5,526 bases of DNA from Oscillospiraceae bacterium. Lineage in GTDB: Bacteria > Bacillota > Clostridia > Oscillospirales > Ruminococcaceae. The position numbers were made by a program, and so were the translations under genes. The DNA is taken from NCBI GenBank assembly GCA_019416775.1, contig DXWR01000216.1, positions 1 through 5,526 of the forward strand, read 5' to 3'. Shown one piece after another: positions 1 to 5,065 of the stretch. Positions within the stretch are counted from its first letter, which is position 1. The number at the start of each line of letters is the position of its first letter. Below the pieces are notes generated by a model that was given only the letters and a program-made list of their open reading frames with translations, was not told the origin of the DNA and made no database searches.

Positions 1-142
1 ATAAGAGACAGTCTCCGCCCTTCGGACCTTTGACGATGATGGTCAGATGCCCCTCCTGTTTGGGGAGCTTTCCCCTTGGAAGCCATTCTCCTGGAATTCC
101 GTCACTGCTGCTGCCTTGGGAAGAACCGTTGGAGACAGAATT
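1..142 (-). pseudogene. in-frame continuation of the membrane-anchored protein after a TGA, cut by the window edge
   Basis: Reading on in the same frame past the TGA at 143-145 gives 47 more codons with no stop. They continue the Ser/Gly/Gln-rich linker for about 15 residues and then change to a more structured stretch ending in LTIIVKGPKGGDCLL at the edge. That last part looks like the first beta strand of a small extracellular domain. DUF4430-type domains often begin this way, but the match is only by eye. The continuity of composition across the stop suggests one original gene of linker plus domain. No convincing start codon with a ribosome binding site in this frame follows the stop. The alternatives are a base-call error, or an unrelated open frame that is open by chance over 141 bases. 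Confidence 0.45.
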
Positions 143-415
143 TCAGGAAACAGTGCTTTGGCGAAAGCCTTCTTCCTGCTGAGCGAAACTGTCTTGGGGA
201 GCATCGCCATTCTGGGCGTCACCGGCGGACAGGGAGGCGGTTTCTTCCTCCGTTTCGCCGCTGCTGCCGACAGATTGGCTGGTCAGGGAAACGCCGCTTT
301 GGGTGTCCTGGGAGGATTGGGGCAGCGCCAAAAAGCAAACCAACACCACCAGCGCTGCCACAATGCCCACAATGGCAATGATCATAATCAGTTTCCATTT
401 TGCTGTATTGGACAT
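143..415 (-). CDS. short membrane-anchored protein with Ser/Gly/Glu-rich linker, probably a truncated N-terminal part
   Basis: The predicted product is 90 residues. Residues 1-7 are short and polar with two lysines, residues about 9-31 form one strong hydrophobic segment, and the rest is a low-complexity linker rich in Ser, Gly, Glu, Gln and Ala. This is the layout of an anchor or uncleaved signal followed by an extracytoplasmic spacer. Cys27 is preceded by Val-Leu-Val, which does not fit a normal lipobox, so a lipoprotein is unlikely. The ATG at 413-415 is chosen because a GGAAGGGG-like ribosome binding site lies about 8 bases upstream and a near-consensus promoter lies just beyond it. The frame is open further upstream, but that part runs into the promoter and the neighbouring gene. 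The TGA at 143-145 ends the frame inside the linker, and the frame then stays open to the window edge. The 90-residue product is therefore probably the front of a longer secreted protein broken by a nonsense change. I cannot assign a function. Confidence 0.6.
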   Translation of the reverse strand: MSNTAKWKLIMIIAIVGIVAALVVLVCFLALPQSSQDTQSGVSLTSQSVGSSGETEEETASLSAGDAQNGDAPQDSFAQQEEGFRQSTVS

Positions 416-445
416 TCCCAAAACCCCTTCCCGTAACTTACGCTC

Positions 446-474
446 ATTGTAACAAAAGCCGCGATACTTGTCAA
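446..474 (-). promoter_or_regulatory. sigma-A-type promoter for the membrane-anchored protein gene
   Basis: On the minus strand the -35 is TTGACA (469-474), a perfect consensus match. The spacer is exactly 17 bases and the -10 is TACAAT (446-451, five of six). Transcription should start near 438-440, giving a leader of about 25 bases before the ATG at 415. The -35 lies only six bases past the stop codon of the amidohydrolase gene, so the downstream gene can be transcribed on its own. No terminator is visible between the two genes. Confidence 0.8.
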
Positions 475-480
475 ATTCTG

Positions 481-1299
481 TTATTTGTCCCAACCCAGCA
501 GTTTTTTCGCCGTCCCGCCGCAAATCTGATCCAGCCAGCCTTCCGGCAGGGGAAGCTGTTTTAACAGCCGGAGAGTTTCTCCCTGATTTCCCCAAGGGCT
601 GTCGGTGGCAAACAGGCAGCGCTGCGGCGTGTGGGCGGTGAGGATGCGCATCAGCTGCTCATTGGAAAGAAAGGGCAGGCTGAAGGAAAGGTCGAAGTAC
701 AGGGGAAGCTCCACCAGATATTCCTCCACCAAATCCCACTGCATCCAGCCGCCGGTGTGGGCCAGTACGATTTTAGAGTAGGGGATCTGTTTGAACACCG
801 CCGCCATTTTATCTGGGGGGCAGTGCACCGGTTCCGGCAGCCCGATGTCGGTGCCGGCGTGGATGGTGACAATCAGATCCAATTCCGCCGCCGCTTCCAG
901 AATCCGCAGAAAGCGGATGTCATTGATAAACACTCCCTGGTAGTCCGGGTGCAGCTTGATTCCCAAAAAGCCCTGTTCCTTCAGTTGCCGCAGCAGCGCT
1001 TTGGGGTTATCGTTGTCCGGGTGAATGCCCCCAAAGGAGAGCAGCCGGGGACCGGAAGTTTTTTTGGACTCCTGCTGGTTGATCTGGGCAGCAAAACGGT
1101 TGATGGAATCAAACTGCCGGGGTGCGGTGACCACCGGCAGCACCACGCTCACATCCACTCCCGACTCCTCCATGTGCTGGAGCAGCCCGGCGGCGGTGCC
1201 GTCGGTGTTGGGTTGAATATGGCTGCGTTGAGCCAGCATGGGGATGGTTTTGGCTGCCAGCTTGTCGGGGAAAATATGGGTATGAAAATCAATGATCAC
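481..1299 (-). CDS. metal-dependent amidohydrolase, PF04909 (amidohydrolase 2) type
   Basis: The predicted product is 272 residues, close to the usual size of compact cytoplasmic amidohydrolase-2 proteins with a TIM-barrel fold. The N terminus carries the metal-binding HxH pair (His6, His8, in IIDFHTH). Further signature residues are Lys115 and His117 in GIKLHP, His147 in VTIHAG, His181 in VLAHTGG and the catalytic Asp233 in FATDSPWG. The C terminus ends with the typical GGTAKKLLG helix. The family includes hydrolases, ACMSD-type and resorcylate-type decarboxylases and hydratases, so the substrate cannot be read from the sequence. The start is GTG at 1297-1299, because AGAAGGAG lies eight bases upstream and the protein then begins right at the first beta strand; the longer frame would run through the upstream terminator hairpin. 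The gene follows the oadB-like gene but is separated from it by that terminator. A role in handling an acid or amide substrate linked to the decarboxylase is only a guess. Confidence 0.88.
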   Translation of the reverse strand: MIIDFHTHIFPDKLAAKTIPMLAQRSHIQPNTDGTAAGLLQHMEESGVDVSVVLPVVTAPRQFDSINRFAAQINQQESKKTSGPRLLSFGGIHPDNDNPKALLRQLKEQGFLGIKLHPDYQGVFINDIRFLRILEAAAELDLIVTIHAGTDIGLPEPVHCPPDKMAAVFKQIPYSKIVLAHTGGWMQWDLVEEYLVELPLYFDLSFSLPFLSNEQLMRILTAHTPQRCLFATDSPWGNQGETLRLLKQLPLPEGWLDQICGGTAKKLLGWDK

Positions 1300-1307
1300 T
1301 GGGGACA

Positions 1308-1315
1308 CTCCTTCT
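1308..1315 (-). promoter_or_regulatory. ribosome binding site that fixes the GTG start of the amidohydrolase
   Basis: AGAAGGAG on the minus strand is followed by eight bases and then GTG at 1299-1297. It decides the start: a GTG 15 codons further upstream lies inside the oadB terminator hairpin. The site begins one base after the terminator T-tract, so the two signals touch. Confidence 0.8.
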
Positions 1316-1316
1316 G

Positions 1317-1350
1317 AAAAAACAAACCGGTGCGAAACAGGCACCGGCTT
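1317..1350 (-). terminator. intrinsic terminator after the oadB-like gene
   Basis: On the minus strand CCGGTGC (1347-1341) pairs with GCACCGG (1333-1327) across a seven-base loop. A G-T wobble and two A-T pairs extend the stem to about ten base pairs. The 3' side runs into TTTGTTTTTT (1326-1317). Hairpin plus T-tract lie 15 bases after the oadB stop, as expected for Rho-independent termination. The amidohydrolase ribosome binding site follows immediately, so that gene depends on readthrough or on a promoter inside the end of oadB. Confidence 0.85.
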
Positions 1351-1364
1351 GCAGGGTTACAAAA

Positions 1365-2630
1365 TTATCCGAAAATCGCAATCAGCACACCGGCTGCAAC
1401 AGCCGAACCGATAACGCCGGCCACATTGGGGCCCATCGCGTGCATCAGCAGGAAGTTGGTGGGATTGGTTTCTGCGCCCACCTTTTGGGACACACGGGCC
1501 GCCATGGGAACGGCAGACACACCGGCGGAACCGATCAGCGGGTTGATCTTGCCGCCGCTGAACAGATACATCAGCTTGCCGAACAGCACGCCGCCGGCAG
1601 TGCCGATGGCAAAGGCGCACAGACCCAGCGCCAAAATGCCCAGCGTCTGGAGGTTGAGGAAGTTTTCCGCAGTGGCGGTGGCTCCTACGGTGACCCCCAG
1701 GAAAATGGTGATGATGTTCATCAATTCGTTCTGCGCCGTCTTGACCAAACGGTCTACCACGCCGGATTCCCGCATCAGGTTACCCAGCATCAGCATACCG
1801 ATCAAGGGGGTGGCGCTGGGAACCATTAAGGCCACGATTAAGGTAACCGCCACCGGGAAGAAAATCCGTTCCACCTTGGAAACAGGACGGAGCTGCTTCA
1901 TCACAACCGATCGTTCCTTCTTGGTGGTGAGCAGCTTCATAATAGGTGGCTGGATCACCGGCACCAAGGCCATATAGGAGTAAGCCGCCACGGCGATGGG
2001 CCCTAACAGGTGAGGCGCCAGCATACCGGTGGTGTAGATTGCCGTGGGGCCGTCTGCGCCGCCGATAATGCCGATGGAAGCTGCTTCTTCCCCGGTAAAA
2101 CCAAGGAGAATCGCGCCAATAAAGGTAATGAAGATACCCAGCTGTGCCGCAGCGCCCAGCAGGAAGGATTTGGGATTGGCAATCAGGGGACCGAAGTCGG
2201 TCATGGTGCCGATGCCCAAGAAGATCAAAGGCGGATAAATGCCCAGCTTCACGCCTTGGTAAAGGTAGTACAGCAAACCGCCGCTGACCGAAGCGTTTTT
2301 ATCCTGGTAGAAGCCATTGAGCAGGTTGCCGGCGGCGTCTTGCAATTCAATCATGGCGTACTGAGCCGAATCTTGGATTTCTGTGGTCAATGGTCGAATC
2401 ACCGTGGTGGGGGGATCCATTACTCCGCCCAAAGGCAGGTTGACCAGCAGCATGCCGAAGGCAATGGGGAGCAGCAGCAGCGGCTCATACTGCTTGGCAA
2501 TGGCCAGGTACAGCAGCACACAGGCGATGGCGATCATAGCCAGATTCAGCAGCCCATCCATGGTAAACAGCTGGGCAAGGCCGGAAGTCTTCGCCAGTTC
2601 GGTGATAGACGTAATAAATGTATCAATCAT
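1365..2630 (-). CDS. oadB: sodium-translocating decarboxylase, beta subunit (OadB/GcdB/MmdB family)
   Basis: This 421-residue, highly hydrophobic inner-membrane protein is the carboxybiotin-decarboxylating, Na+-exporting subunit of a biotin-dependent decarboxylase. Family signatures are clear: YLAIAKQYEPLLLLPIAFG (41-59), GGLLYYLYQGVKLGIYPP (117-134), GIIGGADGPTAIY (187-199) and SGGKINP...GVSAVPMAARV (358-380), then MHAMGPNVAGVIGSA near the end. Residues studied in Klebsiella OadB (Asp203, Tyr229, Asn373, Gly377, Ser382, Arg389) all have counterparts with a constant offset of ten: Asp193, Tyr219, Asn363, Gly367, Ser372, Arg379. This suggests an active pump. A segment at about 69-116 before the GGLLYY motif is mostly polar and longer than in the short versions of the family. 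The substrate (oxaloacetate, methylmalonyl-CoA or glutaconyl-CoA) is set by the alpha subunit, which is not here, so the symbol is family-level only. The ATG follows a GTGAGG-type ribosome binding site. The gene lies 29 bases after the gamma gene and should be cotranscribed with it. Confidence 0.95.
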   Translation of the reverse strand: MIDTFITSITELAKTSGLAQLFTMDGLLNLAMIAIACVLLYLAIAKQYEPLLLLPIAFGMLLVNLPLGGVMDPPTTVIRPLTTEIQDSAQYAMIELQDAAGNLLNGFYQDKNASVSGGLLYYLYQGVKLGIYPPLIFLGIGTMTDFGPLIANPKSFLLGAAAQLGIFITFIGAILLGFTGEEAASIGIIGGADGPTAIYTTGMLAPHLLGPIAVAAYSYMALVPVIQPPIMKLLTTKKERSVVMKQLRPVSKVERIFFPVAVTLIVALMVPSATPLIGMLMLGNLMRESGVVDRLVKTAQNELMNIITIFLGVTVGATATAENFLNLQTLGILALGLCAFAIGTAGGVLFGKLMYLFSGGKINPLIGSAGVSAVPMAARVSQKVGAETNPTNFLLMHAMGPNVAGVIGSAVAAGVLIAIFG

Positions 2631-2659
2631 GAATCAAAAAACCTCACTTTCCGGCAGAA

Positions 2660-3073
2660 TCAACGGTCAAAGGGGGAAAGCTGCGCCGCCAGCCCTGCAT
2701 TGCCCCAGGCAGAACGGCCGGTGCCGGCCCGCTGCAAACGGGAAATGGTGTAGGAGACGCCGGGAGCGGTTTCTTCCATCACCACGGCCACGGCGGCGGA
2801 AATTGCCGCTACCACTTCGGCGGGAATTCCTTCCTCCACCTGCGTAGTTGCTGCTGCGGCCTGATCTGCTTTAACCTGGTTGTCCATAGCCTGTTGTGCC
2901 TGGCGGCGGACATCCTGTTCTTGTTGTTCCTGGGCTTTTGCTTTCCGGTTGTTGATGGCTTGGAAGATCTTGCCCATCAGCCACACGAAAAGGATCAAAA
3001 TCAGCAGTGCGGCAAACACTACTACCAGCCCGACCAGCACCACCGAAAAGGTTGTGCCCCAATCTAATTTCAT
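2660..3073 (-). CDS. oadG: sodium pump decarboxylase, gamma subunit (OadG family)
   Basis: The predicted product is 137 residues with one N-terminal membrane segment (about 8-34). A charged, Gln/Ala-rich stretch likely to be helical or coiled coil (about 42-78) follows, then a C-terminal part with a small hydrophobic helix (84-99) and the ending YTISRLQRA...SAWGNAGL. OadG-family subunits have this layout and in known enzymes hold the membrane pump and the soluble carboxyltransferase together. The sequence is weakly conserved in this family; the call rests on topology, the C-terminal pattern and position directly before the beta subunit. The ATG is preceded by AAGGAG about 12 bases upstream, a slightly long spacing. 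It is the first gene after the promoter at 3143-3171. No biotin carrier is fused to it: the MKM biotinylation motif is absent. Confidence 0.85.
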   Translation of the reverse strand: MKLDWGTTFSVVLVGLVVVFAALLILILFVWLMGKIFQAINNRKAKAQEQQEQDVRRQAQQAMDNQVKADQAAAATTQVEEGIPAEVVAAISAAVAVVMEETAPGVSYTISRLQRAGTGRSAWGNAGLAAQLSPFDR

Positions 3074-3142
3074 GCTTACTGTTCTCTCCTTTTGATCGGA
3101 TTTTTGCCGCCGATTCCAGCAGAAACGGCAGCCGCTGCTGTT

Positions 3143-3171
3143 ATTATACAGGATTGCAGGAAAAAATTCAA
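3143..3171 (-). promoter_or_regulatory. sigma-A-type promoter for the oadG-oadB operon
   Basis: On the minus strand the -35 is TTGAAT (3166-3171, four of six), the spacer is 17 bases, and the -10 is a perfect TATAAT (3143-3148). Transcription should begin near 3136, giving a leader of about 63 bases before the oadG ATG at 3073. It is the only strong promoter seen upstream of the two pump genes, which suggests that oadG is the first gene of its transcript. Confidence 0.75.
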
Positions 3172-3354
3172 TCCTTTTCCGTGAAATCCTCCCAACCTTT
3201 TCCTGAAGTGTCCGCCGGAAAAAACACTTGGATTGTGTGGTGCGTTCCTGTTTTCAAGATAGGCGGCGGGCAGTTTCATACAATCACCCCTCCTCCGATT
3301 AGTATGAGCCGAACACTCCGGTTTCATCCTTCGTCGGCCTTTTTGGGTTCCTTT

Positions 3355-3379
3355 CCCCGGAATTTCCTTGTATCCGGGG
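3355..3379. repeat. perfect 7-bp inverted repeat overlapping the peroxiredoxin promoter
   Basis: CCCCGGA (3355-3361) and TCCGGGG (3373-3379) are perfect reverse complements separated by 11 bases, so the arm centres are 18 bases apart, which is not quite two helical turns. The right arm starts at the last base of the proposed -35, and no T-tract follows on either strand. This fits a DNA operator better than a terminator, but it may be chance in GC-rich DNA. Confidence 0.4.
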
Positions 3380-3396
3380 GCCGGTTGTGCTAGACT
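3368..3396 (+). promoter_or_regulatory. probable extended -10 promoter for the peroxiredoxin-dehydrogenase operon
   Basis: The -35 candidate is TTGTAT (3368-3373, a weak match), the spacer is 17 bases, and the -10 is TAGACT (3391-3396, four of six) preceded by TGC, which makes an extended -10. Transcription would start near 3403, giving a leader of about 38 bases before the ATG at 3441. The weak hexamers and the overlapping inverted repeat would suit a regulated promoter. Confidence 0.45.
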
Positions 3397-3440
3397 GAGA
3401 TGGAACAACTTCAGATGTACTGCTGAAAGGAGAATGCTCT

Positions 3441-3902
3441 ATGCTGAAGATCGGCGATCCGGCGCCGGAGTTTACGCTGCCGGACCAAAATGGCAATCCT
3501 GTTTCACTCCATGATTTTTTGGGGAAAAAGGTGATTTTGTATTTTTATCCCCGGGACAACACCCCCGGCTGCACCCGTCAGGCACAGGCTTTTGCCGCCG
3601 CTTATGCCCAGTTTCAGGCGATGGATGTGGCGGTGATCGGCATCAGCAAGGACAGCACCCCGTCCCATCAGCGCTTTGCTCAGAAATATGAGCTGCCCTT
3701 TTTGCTGCTCTCGGACCCCCAGCTCTCCGCCATCCAGGCCTATGGGGTGTGGCAGGAGAAGAAGATGTACGGCAAGGTGAGCATGGGGGTGGTGCGCACT
3801 ACCTTTTTGATCGACCAATCCGGCTGCATTGAAAAGATCATGCCCAAAGTAAAGCCGGACACCAACGCTCAGCAGCTGCTGGACTATTTGAAGGAAGAAT
3901 AA
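3441..3902 (+). CDS. bcp: thiol peroxidase, Bcp/PrxQ-type peroxiredoxin
   Basis: This 153-residue cytoplasmic protein, the normal length for the family, reduces hydrogen peroxide and organic hydroperoxides with thiol donors. The N terminus LKIGDPAPEFTLPDQNG and the active site YPRDNTPGCT (36-45) are diagnostic. Cys44 is the peroxidatic cysteine, Thr41 belongs to the conserved active-site motif, and Arg119 in VVRTTFLID is the catalytic arginine. YGVWQEKKMYGK (101-112) is also typical. The resolving cysteine that most Bcp proteins carry five residues after the peroxidatic one (CTxEAC) is replaced by Gln49. The only other cysteine is Cys129, just after the fold's late beta strand. The protein is therefore either a one-Cys enzyme or resolved by another thiol. 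ATG 3441 has AAAGGAG eight bases upstream. It is the first gene of an operon with the dehydrogenase that follows. Confidence 0.95.
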   Translation: MLKIGDPAPEFTLPDQNGNPVSLHDFLGKKVILYFYPRDNTPGCTRQAQAFAAAYAQFQAMDVAVIGISKDSTPSHQRFAQKYELPFLLLSDPQLSAIQAYGVWQEKKMYGKVSMGVVRTTFLIDQSGCIEKIMPKVKPDTNAQQLLDYLKEE

Positions 3903-3913
3903 GGAGAGGCGTT

Positions 3914-4948
3914 ATGCTTGCGTATACCTATATGAAGCCGGGCCAATTCCGTTTGCTGGAAAAGCCGAAACCGGTTTTGCAGCATCCCCGGGACGCCATT
4001 GTCCGGGTGACCCTGGCCAGCATATGCACCAGCGACCTCCACATCAAACACGGCTCAGTTCCCCGGGCGGTTTTGGGCATCACCCTGGGCCACGAAATGG
4101 TGGGAGTGGTGGAGCAGGTGGGGAGCGCCGTCACTTCGGTTCGGCCCGGAGACCGGGTAGCGGTGAATGTGGAGACCTTTTGCGGGGACTGCTTTTTCTG
4201 CCGCAGAGGCTTTGTGAATAACTGCACCGATCCCAACGGCGGCTGGGCCTTGGGCTGCCGCATCGACGGGGGACAGGCGGAGTACGTCCGGGTGCCCTTT
4301 GCGGACCAAGGCTTAACCCGGATCCCGGAGGGGGTCTCCGACCGACAGGCCCTGTTCACCGGGGATCTGCTGGCCACCGGCTTTTGGGCGGTGAAGATCT
4401 CCCAGATCACCCCGGAAGACACGGTGCTGCTGCTGGGGGCGGGCCCCACAGGAATCTGCACCCTGGCCTGTGCGCTGCTGAAATATCCCAAGCAGGTGAT
4501 GGTCTGCGAACCGGATCCCTCCCGCCGGAAATTTGTGGAGGATCACTATCCCGGCGTGCTCACCCTGTCCCCAGACCAGGCGGTGGAGTTTACCCGCTGC
4601 CACAGCGATCATGGCGGGGCGGACGTGGTGCTGGAGGTGGCCGGGGGAGAGGATACCTTCCAGCTGGCTTGGCAGTGCGCCCGGCCCAACGCCGTTGTCA
4701 CCGTGGTGGCGCTGTACGAGAAGCCCCAGATCCTGCCTCTGCCGGAGATGTACGGGAAAAACCTGACCTTCAAAACCGGTGGGGTAGACGGCTGCGACTG
4801 CGCCGAAATTCTTTCCCTGATCCAAGCAGGGAAGCTGGACATGACCCCGCTGATTACCCACACCTATCCCTTAAAGGAGATTGACGCCGCCTACGCCCTG
4901 TTTGAGGCCAAGGCGGATGGGGTGATGAAGGTGGCCATTGCCCCCTGA
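3914..4948 (+). CDS. zinc-dependent medium-chain alcohol dehydrogenase
   Basis: The predicted product is 344 residues, full length for the zinc-containing MDR superfamily. The N-terminal GroES-like domain holds the catalytic zinc ligands Cys38 (ICTSDLH), His60 and Glu61 (LGHEMVG), and probably Asp151. The structural-zinc lobe is complete: Cys90, Cys93, Cys96 and Cys104. The Rossmann domain has GAGPTG (175-180). An acidic residue, Glu199, at the end of the second strand suggests a preference for NAD(H) over NADP(H). CTSDLH and the TGDLLATGFWAV stretch (149-160) resemble clostridial secondary-alcohol (isopropanol) dehydrogenases, although those often lack the structural zinc. Polyol or threonine dehydrogenase-like activity is also possible, so the substrate is left open. 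The ATG lies 11 bases after the peroxiredoxin stop, with AAGGAG overlapping that stop codon, so the two are almost certainly cotranscribed. The gene ends in TGA and a terminator follows. Confidence 0.93.
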   Translation: MLAYTYMKPGQFRLLEKPKPVLQHPRDAIVRVTLASICTSDLHIKHGSVPRAVLGITLGHEMVGVVEQVGSAVTSVRPGDRVAVNVETFCGDCFFCRRGFVNNCTDPNGGWALGCRIDGGQAEYVRVPFADQGLTRIPEGVSDRQALFTGDLLATGFWAVKISQITPEDTVLLLGAGPTGICTLACALLKYPKQVMVCEPDPSRRKFVEDHYPGVLTLSPDQAVEFTRCHSDHGGADVVLEVAGGEDTFQLAWQCARPNAVVTVVALYEKPQILPLPEMYGKNLTFKTGGVDGCDCAEILSLIQAGKLDMTPLITHTYPLKEIDAAYALFEAKADGVMKVAIAP

Positions 4949-4968
4949 CCCGCCTTTTTATCCCCGCG

Positions 4969-4988
4969 CCTGTCCCGGTTGGGGCAGG
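4969..4988. repeat. short hairpin after the dehydrogenase gene
   Basis: CCTGTCCC (4969-4976) pairs with GGGGCAGG (4981-4988) around a four-base loop, with one G-T pair on the plus-strand RNA. No T-tract follows on either strand, so it is not an intrinsic terminator. It lies between the dehydrogenase stop and the real terminator and could protect the 3' end of the mRNA. Confidence 0.4.
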
Positions 4989-5003
4989 GAAACACATTTG
5001 GCC

Positions 5004-5048
5004 AAAAAAGAACCGGCTACCGGAAAAATGCTCCGGCGGCCGGTTTTT
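5004..5048. terminator. bidirectional intrinsic terminator between two convergent operons
   Basis: The outer arms AACCGGC (5011-5017) and GCCGGTT (5039-5045) pair perfectly. After a wobble and a mismatch, an inner CCGG/CCGG stem (5020-5023 with 5033-5036) closes a nine-base loop. On the plus strand TTTTT (5044-5048) follows and ends the peroxiredoxin-dehydrogenase transcript. On the minus strand CTTTTTT (5010-5004) follows and ends the prephenate dehydratase transcript, 20 bases after its stop codon. Confidence 0.85.
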
Positions 5049-5065
5049 GTCTGTATTCCTTTTAG

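Larger units (their letters stand above)
3074..3440. other. divergent intergenic region between oadG and the peroxiredoxin gene
   Basis: This 367-base stretch separates two divergently transcribed operons. It contains the leftward oadG promoter, a weaker rightward peroxiredoxin promoter and an inverted repeat on that promoter. It also contains, on the minus strand at 3076-3279, a 67-codon open frame with a strong ribosome binding site (AGGAGGGG, seven bases before ATG) that ends two bases before the oadG start. The codon use of that frame (AGG, AGA, ATA, GGA) differs from the flanking genes and the oadG promoter lies inside it, so I do not call it a gene. I see no riboswitch or tRNA that I recognise. 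Confidence 0.7.

Noticed and set aside
143..145. The TGA read as selenocysteine or as a recoded codon
   Set aside because: It lies in a low-complexity linker with no redox context, and TGA is used as the ordinary stop of the dehydrogenase and gamma-subunit genes.
631..1317. A 228-codon plus-strand open frame opposite the amidohydrolase
   Set aside because: It is the antisense shadow of a well-supported gene; its protein is rich in Gln, His and Gly with no recognisable motif.
1350..1440. A GATAAT -10-like hexamer at the oadB stop that could drive the amidohydrolase
   Set aside because: No acceptable -35 lies 16-18 bases upstream, and the resulting transcript would have to cross the terminator hairpin.
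2010..2753. A 247-codon plus-strand open frame opposite oadB and oadG
   Set aside because: It mirrors conserved beta-subunit coding sequence and its composition is typical of an antisense frame in GC-rich DNA.
3117..3140. GC-rich hairpin at the start of the oadG leader (CAGCAGCGG with CCG and CTGCTG)
   Set aside because: The predicted transcription start near 3136 would cut off part of the 5' arm, and the stem has a three-base bulge, so an RNA switch is not supported.
3306..3344. Possible plus-strand terminator (GCCGA with TCGGC, then TTTTT)
   Set aside because: The stem has only five base pairs around a 21-base loop, and no plus-strand gene lies upstream to be terminated.
3287..3345. Faint resemblance on the minus strand to the 3' end of 23S rRNA (TACTAATCGG followed by GAGG)
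   Set aside because: The match is only about ten bases, and the surrounding sequence does not follow the conserved 23S pattern.
3928..4491. A 187-codon minus-strand open frame opposite the alcohol dehydrogenase
   Set aside because: The plus strand encodes complete zinc and Rossmann motifs here, so the minus frame is a shadow.
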